This document shows positions 24,148 to 36,382 of a stretch of DNA of 64,000 bases, one piece after another. A program made the position numbers and the translations under genes. This DNA comes from Cadophora sp. MPI-SDFR-AT-0126 (Eukaryota > Ascomycota > Leotiomycetes > Helotiales > Ploettnerulaceae): the NCBI GenBank assembly GCA_020747065.1, contig JAGMVK010000008.1, forward strand, positions 868,001-932,000, given 5' to 3'. Positions within the stretch are counted from its first letter, which is position 1. Each line of letters starts with the position of its first letter. The notes beneath the pieces were generated by a model. That model saw only the letters and a list, made by a program, of their open reading frames with translations. It made no database searches and was not told the DNA's origin.

Positions 24148-26184
24148 TGTCAGTCTGGCAGGTACGATTTGAGAAGTAGAGAGATCGACATCGCGAGGAG
24201 ATGGAGTTCCATGCTAAATAATAATTTTCATGGCAACGCGACGAGGATTGGAAGCAAGGAAATGATGGGCACGGATCTGGTCAAGCTTTAGTTCCCCAGA
24301 CTTTCAGGGGTCGAAGTGCCATTGGCTTGGCGAACCCGTTTTCTTAGTGTACCTGCACGAGCTTGACAAGAGTTGGAGGAATTTGACGCGACTTTCAGCA
24401 TCTTCCTCTCGAGTTGAACCTCAAATCGTTTAATTCATATTTGCTCTCTTTATCTGCATGGTCTTGATGTTGTTGCAATATTTTGCTCCTGATTACATCA
24501 AGAACAAGTTCAGTTCATGGTGCAACTTCCAAAACCATCCAGCTTCTCGCGCAGTGTAGCAGCAATCACATAATCCTCGAAATTCTTTCCATCACTTGCG
24601 TTGTGCGATTTCCCGAAGTTATTCCTTGGGTATATGGCTTCAGATTGCGAGTTGTGCTTGAGGGAGACACGGGGGTTCATCTCATCTCGTCGTCAATTCG
24701 GGCACTCCTCTGTGGAGATGCTGAGGCTTTCTTTCCCTGCCAGCATACAAGGCCTCTTCGTTTTATTGCTCCCTTTCCTCGTTCATGATTGCGACTTCCA
24801 AGCAGGAACCGAAACTCCGTCTCGTATAACGTCGCTCGGTGTTTTCGCGGTTTGTGTGCTGAGAATGGATCCGTTATGGAAGCTTTGGCTACAGTCTTCC
24901 TGCATCTGGTGTCTCATAGCTTTGGAACTGGAACTTCCTCTTCCAACTTCGATAGTCAGCCGCGGCGATAGTACTGTTAGGCTCTAAGCATTACTCACGT
25001 AGTCGTGCTAAGTGGTGGCTTTTGACTTCCGAAGATGTCTGTACTCCCAAACCACCCATCACAGCAAGTCCCTCCCCTGACTGTTCAAAGCATCTTTTCA
25101 TCCGGCTGACATGGCTAGCTGTACAAAACTGTCAGCCGAGACACATATGTATCCAGGTGCTTTCAGCCAAACGCTGTTGCTTTTTCGTTGCTCTTCTCAG
25201 ATGGAAAACCTTGCGGTCTACAGCTTCGGCACTCTCACGAACACTACGACGGGGCAAACAGTAGCCTCAATCCTGGGTCGAATGATAAAAGTGTTCATGC
25301 CTCAACAAAGTAAGTGTCATCATTTTGGCAAGGCCATTCGGTACATCGAATAAAGGATATGCTGACTTCGTTCAACCCGGCGTCATCGCGTGACACGGCT
25401 AGCATCATTTCGACTCTGGCCCTGCGGTATAGAAACCACAATTATTTCCTGTCATTAATATATATCAGAATTTGTGAGAGGCTCCTCCAATACCCTGAAA
25501 CCGTCCAAGCATATCACCATATGTGAGTCTAGCATCAGGTTGGCGGCGCCATCATTGAGTTGTCAGTTCGGTAACGAAAGAAGTGTCACGGCATAACGGT
25601 AAGAATAACAAGGAAATAGTCGTCCCTTATTGGGTACTGGAGAGGCTCTTCATAAGAACGCTGTAACAGACAAGCGACAACAGCCAACGCATCAAACCAA
25701 TCAGCCGCGTCGAGCTCTCGGCTGTGGATGTTGGGCTCAAATCAATATTGGGCAGCAACGACATTCTTCAAGTGAGTTTGACATGCTGTATCCGACTTGT
25801 TCCTGACGTTGGGCTGAAGTCAGTTTTTCTAGCTGGGCCGTGCATTGGGCACGAAAGGGCATTCAGTGTACCAATCAGTGGGTAAAGTACTTCCAGGTAG
25901 GAGGTGCACGACGTTGGCACTGAAGGTTCGTATGAAACGGACAGGCAGACTCCCATTCCGACCTTGGCGCTACAATTCTCATATCTCGTGGATCGCCTGC
26001 TCTCATCTCTCTGCTTGTCTCTTCCAGTTTCCTATTTAGAAGTTCTATACCGCTTCACGTCGGGTGCCTCTGCAGTGCAGTCTTCACCGCAAGTTCAGAT
26101 ATCCCACTTCTCAGCCCAGCACATCTCTACACCACATAACCTAGATTTGTTCACCAACTATTCTGCTTTTTATTTCTGGCAAAC
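24148..26184. other. Gene-poor 2-kb region
   Basis: Only short, overlapping open frames on both strands with no recognisable domain. The last 200 bases are pyrimidine-rich and probably form the leader of the next gene. Confidence 0.45.
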
Positions 26185-27033
26185 ATGGCATTACCAGATA
26201 GGTATCCATCCCCATCACCCCACCGTTTGTCGTGTCTCCCTCCCGTCCATCCTTCCTCCAGCTTTTCCGAGCGGAGTCCACGTTTTCGTGGGCCTGCCCT
26301 CGCAGATGTCGAAGCTGCAATTCGTAATGAGGCCCGACAACTCGACTCGCAGTGGCAAGACATGCAGAACTATGCTCCACGATGGATTGCAAACGAAGAT
26401 CACTACGATAAAGGCTATCTTCCTGGACTAGCAAGCAGCAGCTCCTCATCCCCATCAGACAGACTGGAGCCCCCACCGCCGCTATCAAGCAATGCACCGT
26501 TCTACGTACCACGGAGTCCTCCATCAGTGATCCTACATCCACAATACCAGGGAAGACCAGATTACAGAACGGAAATTGATCCTGCTGCTGGTTATGAATA
26601 TGATTACCGAGTGCAATACCACCCAGGTTATCAGCCTCCTATCCTCTCAGAACAGCATCTTCCTCCCTCATACCTCCAAGCACCGATGCCTGTCTATGAG
26701 CAGCAACCCCGCTGGTCAGGGTCAGGACGACCAGATCGTCAGCCGAGTCCTGAACGTTCTTGCCCTCAGCCTTTCATACATGGTCAGGATCAACCGCCAA
26801 GGGATCGTGAACGTCTCGCACCATTGAGACCGCCGCCACCGCCTGTGGCCGTTGGCATGCAAAGAGCTTATTCTCAAGGAAGGCATACAAGAGCCCCGTC
26901 GACTAGTAGACGGAACCCGTATCCGCCGAATGAGGAAAGAGGCAGAGTGAGTTCCAGTTCGAGATATCAAGGTGGTGGCAAGAGAAGGTTTGAGAAGAGA
27001 AATGGGTATGGTCAGAGGAATTCTGGATACTAG
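26185..27033 (+). CDS. Proline-rich disordered hypothetical protein
   Basis: Intronless 282-aa protein of unknown function. A short possibly helical element (about 34-75, ADVEAAIRNEARQLDSQW and the region after it) is the only globular-looking part; it is followed by long Pro/Ser/Tyr-rich disorder and a basic Arg/Gly tail (about 240-282, ending RNGYGQRNSGY). The frame is open over its whole length with even composition, the ATG lies soon after a pyrimidine-rich leader, and competing frames look like shadows. No signal peptide. RNA or protein binding would fit the tail but is not shown. Confidence 0.6.
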   Translation: MALPDRYPSPSPHRLSCLPPVHPSSSFSERSPRFRGPALADVEAAIRNEARQLDSQWQDMQNYAPRWIANEDHYDKGYLPGLASSSSSSPSDRLEPPPPLSSNAPFYVPRSPPSVILHPQYQGRPDYRTEIDPAAGYEYDYRVQYHPGYQPPILSEQHLPPSYLQAPMPVYEQQPRWSGSGRPDRQPSPERSCPQPFIHGQDQPPRDRERLAPLRPPPPPVAVGMQRAYSQGRHTRAPSTSRRNPYPPNEERGRVSSSSRYQGGGKRRFEKRNGYGQRNSGY

Positions 27034-27636
27034 GAAGGGTTATTTGTGGTTTATTTGTTTGCTTGTTGTTTGCGAATTACTGTTGAGCGAGTGAGTGTGG
27101 ATTCCATGGCCTGGTACCAGCCAGCAGAACCTCGCCTGAGGTTGGATGTGTTATGGATGGCACCTGCCGACCCTCATCCGTTGATGAGGATGGATGGATT
27201 GATACCGGAATGCCGTTTTGGATATACCTGGGATGACCATTCCCTCAAGTCCCGGATGGAATTGCTTCCTATTACTCTTTGTTGGTGAGAACAGAGGAAA
27301 CTCTACCAGAGTATGATTCGATAGAAGTTCAATCCCGAGTTCCTGGGCTATCACTCCGCAGGATGAAGACTCACTGCCTGAGTCTGGATATCGCTTCATA
27401 GAGCCCAGAGACGCAGCCATTCCGGCGCGTGGTGTTTCACTGGCTTCGTCAGTCAGCCGTCTTTCCCATCAGAGCCAGCCTTGGCTGCCTCCATCTTTAC
27501 CCGGATTGGATTGGATATTTGAATTCCCCTTTTCCACTTCCGTTTATCATTCCACTTTGTGGCTGGCGTCAGTAGAGGATGATGTCGTATCGCATTTATC
27601 TTCAAAGGGGAGTTTGGTTTGTTTCTTGGGAAGGCG
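27034..27636. other. Intergenic region
   Basis: No gene seen. It contains the 3' end of the proline-rich gene and the 3' side of the metallopeptidase-like relic. Confidence 0.45.
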
Positions 27637-28046
27637 TCAAAAGAAGTAGTCTAGTATGGCGGGCGCATTTTGAACAATTATTGGTAGCAATGAAGACATC
27701 TCTACATGGGAGGAATCTATAGCCTCTCTGACGAATTCATCACATGTCCTGTGCAGCGTAGTGTCCCTATTCCCTTGCGAGATCTCTGGTGCATCTCCAG
27801 TCAACAATAATCTCTCCTTGGGCCACGTATGAACTCCATCAATCACTTGATACTTGGCCCTTTCTCCAACATAACTCCAATCGTGCATCATTTGATGGAC
27901 GAAAAAAGCTCCCCACACATTGATAGATCGTGCTCGCCACTCAAAATTCACACCTGCCCCCACAAAATCCGATTGTAGACCGGACGCGCACAGAATAGAA
28001 TACGGTTATCCCTCCCCAAGCATCCCCAGTTGATGTCAGGCACAAC
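27637..28046 (-). pseudogene. Relic of a secreted metallopeptidase-like (M35-type 'putative peptidase') gene
   Basis: Two pieces in different frames resemble neighbouring parts of a common fungal secreted-peptidase-like family. The first (about 28046 to 27972) reads INWGCLGRDNRILFCARPVY, like the Cys-x-Ile-x-Phe-Cys segment before the zinc site. The second, in another frame down to 27637, has FFVHQMMHDWSYVG, where the family normally has HExxH, and later TCDEFVREAI. The glutamate of the zinc motif is replaced by Gln. I could not join the pieces with standard splice sites in phase. A possible upstream exon (acceptor GGCTTTGCAG near 28.14 kb) runs into a stop. I infer a decayed gene; the family call rests on motif memory. 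Confidence 0.4.
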
Positions 28047-28642
28047 TCAAGAAGCCTTCGACCAAAGCGTGGCCTAGCCTAAGCAACCCAAAGTATATCA
28101 GAAATGCAGACTGAATGGATCTGCAAAGCCCAAAGCAAGGAAAGTTAGATATGACCTCCCGCAGGCAGAGATGATGTATAATGGATTATGGACGATGGAT
28201 ACTTTCCCATTGCCTGGGAATTGTACTTCGGTAGATCGAGGGGGATGTAGATCATAACTGAAAGTATGTTGGAGCGGGATATGAACTGAAGGCTGAAACG
28301 GGAGGAACTGAAGCGTCGAACTGATGTGGAACTTAAATCTCCTCAATTTTAAGGATTGAGTTGTGGGAAAGGCATCATGGGCTGCTTGAAGAGAAGTTTG
28401 ACAGTTTGAAAGTTTGATGGCAGTATACGATGAGACAGGGACTGACAAGTGGTATGGAGCAAGCTAGCAGGCTGGTAGTGGGATTCCTCAGACTTCACAA
28501 GAGGTTTGGGCTGAGACTAACAAGTAGGTAAGCAAGGAGGGAAGAAAGCCGCTACTTCATGGAAGTTCGTGAATTCAATAATCAAGGGAAAGCTAGCTAG
28601 CTACCATATCCAGGAAATGAATATCAAACCACCGGAATTTGC
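28047..28642. other. Region between the peptidase relic and the alcohol dehydrogenase gene
   Basis: A 116-codon minus-strand frame (28098..28448) lacks recognisable domains and might include upstream debris of the relic. The right end holds the 3' region of the dehydrogenase gene. Confidence 0.4.
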
Positions 28643-29665
28643 CTACTCGGTAACCAAAACAGCCCTGAACCTAACCTTCCCAGAAGCCATGTGCTCAAAT
28701 GCTTTTTGGGCGTCCTTCAAAGGGAACTTCTCAATCATGCACTTAATACCATGGAGTTGCGTGAAGGCAATCGCTTCCTCGGAATCGAGGGCATGACCGC
28801 TGGGGAAACCACATACAGAGGCAGCTTTCATGATCAAGTCGACGGAATTGATCTCAACGCCTCCACAAGGGGAGAGAATCAGAACTCGTCCGCCGGGCTC
28901 GAGACCACCTGTGAGAGGACTGATTGCTTTGGGGTTTGGCGCCGTGCAGACGATCAGACTGGCTCCTCCCATTTCCATGAGTTTCTTGACTGGGTCGTCC
29001 GTTGACGTATTAATGTATTCGTGAGCACCGAGTTTCTTTGCAAAGTCGCGCTTATTGTCTCCGGAGGAGAGGGCCACGACTTTGTACCCCATCTTGTTTG
29101 CATATTGGACAGCCAGATGACCGAGTCCTCCAAGTCCTTGAACAGCAACGATGTCTCCGGGTGTGATCTGGAGCTTTCGAATGGAATTGAAGACTGTGAT
29201 ACCGGCACAGAGAATTGGAGCGTATTCGGCTGGATCAACCTCCTTTGGAACTCTGACAACAGCCTCCGTTCTCAAGAGGACGTATTCTGCGAACCCTCCG
29301 TCCTTTGACACACCGTTCACAGCGGCATTCTGGCACATCTGGAATTGTCCCCGGTTACATTGCTTGCATGTGCCATCGTGTCCTCCATGCCATGGGCCTC
29401 CGACTCTGTCTCCAATCTGCCATTTCTTCTCGCCATCACCAATTGCTACGACATCTCCGATAAGCTCATGGCCTGGGACTATGGGGAAAGCATTGCCGAA
29501 TGCGCCGGAGTTGACGCCTCCGTCTGACCCGCAAACACCACAGGCGAGGACTTTGACGAGGACTTGTCCTGCTGATGGAGCTTGGAGGGGAATATCTTTG
29601 ATTGTGAGGGGGCCGTTGGCTTTTTCGAAGACGGCAGCCTTGTAGGTCTTTGGGAGGGACGTCAT
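28643..29665 (-). CDS. Zinc-dependent alcohol dehydrogenase (MDR superfamily)
   Basis: Intronless, 340 aa, usual length for microbial ADHs; it oxidises alcohols or reduces aldehydes with NAD(P). Visible residues: catalytic-zinc ligands Cys42 (ACGVCGSDGG) and His66-Glu67 (PGHELIG), a third likely Cys near 152 (APILCAG), and the Rossmann motif GLGGLG at about 175-180. The structural-zinc loop has Cys100, Cys103 and Cys111, but the first of the usual four cysteines is Asp (HDGTCKQC), so zinc binding there may differ. No targeting signal; probably cytosolic. Substrate cannot be read from the sequence. Confidence 0.93.
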   Translation of the reverse strand: MTSLPKTYKAAVFEKANGPLTIKDIPLQAPSAGQVLVKVLACGVCGSDGGVNSGAFGNAFPIVPGHELIGDVVAIGDGEKKWQIGDRVGGPWHGGHDGTCKQCNRGQFQMCQNAAVNGVSKDGGFAEYVLLRTEAVVRVPKEVDPAEYAPILCAGITVFNSIRKLQITPGDIVAVQGLGGLGHLAVQYANKMGYKVVALSSGDNKRDFAKKLGAHEYINTSTDDPVKKLMEMGGASLIVCTAPNPKAISPLTGGLEPGGRVLILSPCGGVEINSVDLIMKAASVCGFPSGHALDSEEAIAFTQLHGIKCMIEKFPLKDAQKAFEHMASGKVRFRAVLVTE

Positions 29666-31688
29666 GGCCGTAATTGATTTTCGACTGTGATTATAGAACC
29701 ACTACTTGTAAAGATAATGTTTTTGGTGGTCAATTGACTTGTTGGATGTGAGTTGGGCTGGCAGATAGTAATTAGTCCTACGTGGGGGACCTACTTCTTA
29801 TATACTCCTCCCCCGCAGTTGTCAGTACATGTGAAATTCTGAAGCTTGAGGGCATAGCTGTTGACTACTCCCCATTCAGGAAGACAGATAGCTAGGAAAC
29901 TGCTCCTTGCCTCCTTGACTCGAGCGCAATCATTGGTTGCCCTGTCATGGTAGTGGGAGGTGTTCGAAATCCGGCTATCCGAGTAGGTTCAATGAAGCGG
30001 GGCTTCGATCCGGTAGGCAAGCATTTGAGACGTCGTTGGCTGGACTTCTGCAAGTAGGATGCTAAGTATAATTGGATCGTAGACCACTCGCAGACCAGCT
30101 TTGCCGAAGAGGGGTGGTCTTAAGCTTTCCCCCTCCTCCTCCTCCTCCTCCTCCTCTCAACCCCACTAAGCTCGCTTCGATCGCTTCCAGAGGCCACCAT
30201 ACCTCTTGCGGTAGTGTGTTTTCCGTTTTAAAGCCCTTCATTGCTTTATGTCCGAAGTAACACGTCGTGACTGGGGTTGATAAGGGGGGTTATCGGAATT
30301 AACAGTTGTAACTGCCGGGGGCAGAACAGCCGGGAATCGGATTGGGAAATAGCTCGCCGGACATAGGAGCAGACCGGGCTCTAGGGCAGCTACAGTAAGT
30401 CGAATAAGGAGAAGCATGTGTTGACATCATGAGAGTTCGAGAGTGGGTTTGGGTGTCGAATCGAAAGAAGGAATTCTACTTATTCCAGCTATGATATGCG
30501 CCAACCAGGATAGCCGAGGTTATGGCGGCGAGCGTACGCAGATAGGAGAGCGAAAAATTGATTACATAATCTTGGACTTGTTCTTTCGATCGTCTTATCG
30601 TTTTTCTCCAACCACAACGCATTCTTTCCTTCTATGAGACTTCTGTCACTATGGGATATACATCTACCCTCGAAGTACAGAATATATCTACAGCCACAAG
30701 AATAGACACAAACTTTCATCTCCTCGTCGGTGTACCTCCGTACGCATCGACCATTTATTCAATTGTCAGGCTTGCGACCAGCCGGACTCCAAGCTGGAGA
30801 ATGGAGTGATGCGCCGATAACAATCACGAAAGTTACTTGTTTTCTCTTTGAAATACGACTTGCGTAGCAGGACGAGACATGATTACAGACGGAATTCACC
30901 CGTAAGTACGGTGTCACGGCACGATTCTGTGTCGCAACAATTAGATACACAGGTGAACTATTGACTGGATGGCCGAATCGATATCTATTTATCTGCATAA
31001 TACTTGGTATTGTGATCCTCTCGGCTCGACGGGACCAACCTCTTTCCCGCATGCTCGGCCGCTCCTGGTAAGTTACGTCCCGGTCATGGGCCGCGTTTCG
31101 GTTTATACGACGCCGCAATTGGAACGAGAGCGAGCAGCGCTGCTCCAATATATGGAGACTCGTCCCAGCAGTCTGGTTACGCCGGGCCTATCAATCAAAG
31201 TCTCTCCTAACCTTCCAATCAACAAGTCGAGCCTCGTATCCCATGCTCTATGTTCAGTGACATATCATCTCCGGCCTGTGACGCCACCAACATTCGCATC
31301 TGGAGCCAACAAACTGTTCCGATGCACTCAATCTTATTGGCTCTCCGCTCACTTTCACACCTATCAAACTCCCCAAATCAATGCAATGGGTGACCAAAGT
31401 GGGTGTGAGATCCGACACACTTGTGTCCCTTTCGATGTTGTAAGGGCCCCCTTTTTATCCGCCCGGCCACACTTGACGGTATCCTCTTGTCACCATGCTT
31501 TCGAACAAATTCTAAACCGTTTCAGTCGTACCAACCGTGGACTTGCACGACCAGAGCCTCTTGTGTGGCGCTGCGGCCCGTCGTTAGTCAGTGGATCGGC
31601 CTGACGTGTAGTGATCTGCTATAAGAGGCAATGCAGCATTCAACGATGTTCGATTGATCCCTACGCTTTCGAGAGTAACCATTGACGC
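29666..31688. other. Gene-poor 2-kb region
   Basis: Contains the ADH promoter, a CCT trinucleotide repeat and a 211-codon plus-strand open frame (30969..31604) of improbable composition that I do not call as a gene. Confidence 0.45.
30130..30155. repeat. CCT trinucleotide microsatellite
   Basis: About seven to eight consecutive CCT units in noncoding DNA. Confidence 0.85.
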
Positions 31689-34600
31689 ATGAGTAGTCCT
31701 CGGTCCGTCTTTGAATCCGCCCAAGGAGCTCCCTCTGTGCTACTCGAAGGCGAGATACCGGCAGCCTGGCAAGAACTTCTCTCTCTTCTCGGCTTACCGC
31801 GAGAGGGGCTCAAGGCTTTCAAAGCATTGGATGAATCCTGGCTGTACCAGGTAAACAATCACTCTATCGTATTCCGTGGTCATATAATACTGAATCTGAA
31901 TACAGAACCCAAACTGGCCACCAGGTGTCGAGAGGCGCCTTCATCGGTACATGCTTTTGACAGATCTTTACGAAGTTATTCAGTCCGAAGATCTATGGTT
32001 CTCTAAACTGGTTAATCTCTTCATCACCGACTCAAGCTTGCCCAAAACGAAATCGGCTCGACAAATTCTTGCTGCAAAGTGCCAGTCTCTGGTCAACGAC
32101 TCGAGCAAAGCTTGGGCCGAGAAGGGAGTGATTGAGCGGAAATCTGGTGCTTGGAGAAAGGCCGCAAAGTTCCAAACGCTCTGGGATGCTGGAGTTGCAA
32201 TATTGAAGAATTCTCAGGGATTCCTTGAGCAAACGCAATCTGACTTCGATTTTGGAGATCCCTTGGAGATGTCAAGGCGCAGCTCTGCTGCCACCAGTCG
32301 GGGCCCTCAGGAGGATAGCGTCCCTGCAAAGGTCAATGATCAAATCGTGCTTCTGAAGCTGGCTGACCATTGCCCAGAGAACCGCTGAAGAGGAACACAA
32401 GTGGATCGAATCCTCAACGCGAGCTCGACGGAGTCCACCGCACTTTGTGCAGGATGACGCTGGAGATTTTGTTCTGGTTTCTTCTGCAAAACGTCGAAAG
32501 GGGGCACCCGTCGACGTCGAGATGGAGGAAGAAAATGCAATGTCACCATCAATATACGATGAACCAAGGTCACCCACTGGGAGGATTCATCCGGACAGTG
32601 AAATATCTGAAGAGGGTGCACAGAAAGCCGTGGATGTTTGGAACTCATTGCAATCTTCTCCCAAAGCTAAAGATGCGTCGCGACCTCAGACTTCTTCGTC
32701 GGATCTTTCGAGAAGAAAGGATTTCAGATCGCCTTCGATGAGTGAACAATCTTCCACGGTCGAAGAGATTACAGATCGACGAGCCTCTGCTGCGAGTGTG
32801 AGACGCTCAGTTGGGTCTGCAGCCCCTGGCTCAGAGTGGTCTTCTGTTCATGGAAGTGAGCATGCAAGGACCGACACTGTCCGTACGCCAGGCTCTGAAA
32901 GTCATGCAGATCCAGGTTCTATTTCCCGGCGCTCTACTCCTCAAGCTCGGTTTGATGCACACCATCAGTCTTCTACACCGTCAACATCGACTGGCCAGCA
33001 GCATACTCCTTTGCCATCTCGAATTGAGCAGAGTCCGTCACAAAATGCGGCTACTGCTTCCGGTTCAATTGCACGTCAGTTGCCTGAGTTCTCACAGCCT
33101 TCGCCTTCCAATTCTGGAGACCCAGTAGGCCGACCGCGAATAGATGAAACACAGGTCTCTAGCGTCCGCAGTACTTCGAATGAAAATCATCTAAACTCAT
33201 CGGGCGAGTCGAATAGCATGCGCGAACCACAAGATTTACGCAATCACGGATCAAGGGGGACACACGATCATCGAGTTGCAGAATCTCACTCTCCTCAAGG
33301 ATACCACTTCCCAAATGCAATGGGCTCTCCGGGTGTCAACAATAGCTCCCATGTGGCAAATATGGTGCCAAGAAATGTTCCTCCACGCGGCTCTGGGCCG
33401 TTTACGACTTTTCCGTCTAGCTTCTCGGTACTCACGACTGAGTCTGTACAACAAAAAAACCTGGCCCAGCCTGGCAACAAGCGTGGGAGAAAGTCTGCAA
33501 GTAATGACATTGAGCAGCTAGTCTCAGACGCGCCCATCGTTGCTGAACAAGCTGTGGAGAAATCGGCGAGTGTCATACAGCAAGATGGACTGCCGCGAGC
33601 AGTGTCAAGCATTTCGCAGACAATGCAAACCAGTCTCCCTGCACAGAGTGGACTGCCAGCAATCCCTGTCTCCCATGGTTTCTACCAGACAACGTTGCCA
33701 CCACGGCCTACACTTACGCCGCCGCCAGGGCCTTCCACGCTCCCTTCGGAAGCTTACCGGCCTCCTACCATTGAGTTCACAATCAACAACGAAGCACGAA
33801 GCGACCTTTCGCCTAACGATTTTCAGTCATTTGTGGATAAGTTCAAGCGCAACGCCAGAGTTGTTATTACTGGGACCCATGACCCTAATTGCGTTCACGT
33901 GGTTGATGTGATCATGTTCCAAACCTTGCCTTGGTTCTATGGGTGGTACTCAAAAACCACTGGCGTCGCAGAAGTTGGTGCATTGAGGTTTGAGCTGATC
34001 GATGTCAATTGGCAAGGAGGAAATTCAATTGTCGTTCCCAAGGACAATCTCCTTCATTTTCGAGCTCTCAAGCAGTACATCTGGGATATGTATTGGGTAG
34101 TGATGGATATGAATAAGTCTTTGGGTCAGTTTAGGGTTTCCATATCACCATATCCTCCACGCCCGGAGGGCGAAGCTGCGACTGCACCTGGATGGAAAGC
34201 TGTGAAGTCGAGCAAAGGTGCAGCGAAGTTCACGTCACCGCCCTCTTCACAGCGAATACTGGTCGTTCCCACTGGTGTTTCCAAGAAGTTTCAAACACAG
34301 GCCCAGCCTTCACCTCCAGACCATGCTGTGTCAATTCCGCCTCCACCGCTTCCACCATCAACGTCGACGGATCAATTGGCACACACCGACTCACAAACAT
34401 CCGCGCACCACATCACTCAGCCATCCCCTCCCAATCTGCCGGCGGGGTTCCCGTCACCCAATCAGTCAACACATCAACATGGACCCTCTTCAGGAGTTCC
34501 TCCAGCTCCACCAGCTCGCCAGAACGAAACCCAAGTCGCAAATTTGGGCCAGGCATCTCATGGATATCAATCACTATACAGCCCGATGGACCAGATGCGG

Positions 34601-35562
34601 TCATCGTGGGATCAAAGCCTACTTCGAGATTATGCTCGTTCCCTGGTAAGTATCACAGATGGGCATTTCATCCAAGCCAGTACTGACTGTATAAGAAATT
34701 GCCCGGCACCCAACTCATGCACGAGGAATCAACTATCAAAGATAAGCTACCGTACAAGACTGGTGCTGAAGTTTGTGCTGTTGTGGTCGACAGGATGAGT
34801 GGTAAAGGTCAAGTTACTGTGAGTGGCAAAGGATATGTGACTCTCGCCATTCCCACAGGACCGGATGAGACAGGTAGCCGTTTCAAACTGGCCATGATAC
34901 TGCCGAAGCAAACATGTATGCTTCACGGTGGGGCTGTCGTACTTTACTTCAAGCGTGCAGATATTCCTCCTCCGTCGTCTCCCGGACCGATGATTCCCAT
35001 TATCGAAGCCGATGACAAGTATGCAGGAGGTGGACAACCCCCCAGCCTGTCGTATAATCAAGGAATGAGCCATGCTGCATTTCGTGACGACCGTCCACCA
35101 CCGCCTCCTCCACTATCGCAACACTCTCAGTATCAACAGATGCTCCAAAGTCAAAAGAGCCAATCAACCAGCTCCAACCCTACCTCCATCTCTGCTTCCA
35201 ACGTCGACATCATAATCCGGGTTCAAGTAGATGGAACCGGCCAGTTCAGCATCCCTTTTGACAAATCAGTCCTCCGACCTAAGGTCACCACCACCGAGTT
35301 CTTCTCCTGGTTCGCAAGCCAAAGCCGACACTCGCCTCCTCATCCTCCACGTCATCTCAAATTCACGTTCAAGGACGCCATGCCGACGCCTCAAGCTACC
35401 GAGATTGTGATGGGCAATGAAGACCATTTCAATTATATGCGTAAGGATATTAAGGCCCAGTGCGAGAAGGCGAAGAAGTTCATGCCGGAGCTGAAAGAGT
35501 TTGTTATTTTGGTCACAGTACCCGGTTGGGCTGTCCCGGATGATGGGGAGGAGGATTGGTGA
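31689..35562 (+). CDS. Large, mostly disordered hypothetical protein of 1240 residues
   Basis: Four exons (31689..31850, 31906..32331, 32378..34645, 34696..35562), all introns phase 0 and 46-55 nt, give 1240 aa. The second intron has a weak donor (GTCAAT). I recognise no catalogued domain. The N-terminus (1-200) is globular and helical (AWQELLSLLGLP, LHRYMLLTDLYEVIQSEDLWF). Residues about 200-560 are Ser/Pro/Gln-rich disorder. Three further globular islands follow: about 640-760 (VVDVIMFQTLPWFYGWY, FELIDVNWQGG), about 955-1060 (GAEVCAVVVDRMSGKGQ, a beta-rich look) and about 1120-1240 (VDIIIRVQVDGTG, FFSWFASQSRH, EFVILVTVPGW). Such layout fits a nuclear or regulatory scaffold, but the function is unknown. 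Confidence 0.78.
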
Positions 35563-36382
35563 GAGAGTGAGGAGGGGTTGATGTACAAAGGTTCTCGAGT
35601 ATGGGAGTATGGTCGGTCACACGGTTACATGCGAGGAGTGGGGGCGACCGTGTTCAGTTTAAAAAATCCGAAGCTATTATTATGGGAGGGCTACAGGCAT
35701 GCTAGCCTTCTAGCATTAGTTGGGACGGAGGGCTGTGCATCTCGAAGGGGATGGGATGACCAAAATGGGGTGTATCGCCACAAGTACTCTTTGGAGACTT
35801 AACAGAGAAAGCAGGTAGGATGACAATTTGACTGGAAGGTATTATCTCCAAATACTCGGGGTTGACAGGTTTCAGCCTGACTAATGGATAGAGGTTTTAG
35901 AGACAACGGTCTTGAAAATGTGCTACAATCAATCATTTAGTCACGGATTTAATAATGCCATCTGGCATTACCTATTTTGGTTGTTCTTTTCTTTGCTGGC
36001 CATCAAGAGGTATCTCCGACACTCATTCCAGCCTTATGCAGCTAAGAATCAACACATATTGTGGCGCAAATCGCCTCGCGAGTCGCCCTCCTGAATCGTC
36101 AGCTAAGCGAGGAGGATTTGACAACGGTTCTCGTGATGAGTCAATCGTACTCTGCTTCCTGCCTTGCAACTGTGTAGTCTTGAGGCTGCGGCCTAATGGC
36201 TAGAAAGATTTTTTCGACTCTCAGTCCATGCCTCAGCTTCGATTTGAACTCTGCTTGGTGTTATGTTCTGTTCGCTTCTGACGGGACCGTGCGATTACAG
36301 CTCCCTTAGCATTTGGTGTTAATCTGGCCTGCTAGCGAGAATGCTCAGCCTTGTCTTGTTGTAAGCTTTCTCCTCTTGCAAA
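35563..36382. other. Intergenic region
   Basis: No gene supported; only short frames. Confidence 0.5.

Noticed and set aside
30969..31604. 211-codon plus-strand open frame
   Set aside because: Composition is not protein-like, there is no domain, signal peptide or splice support, and the surrounding DNA is gene-poor.
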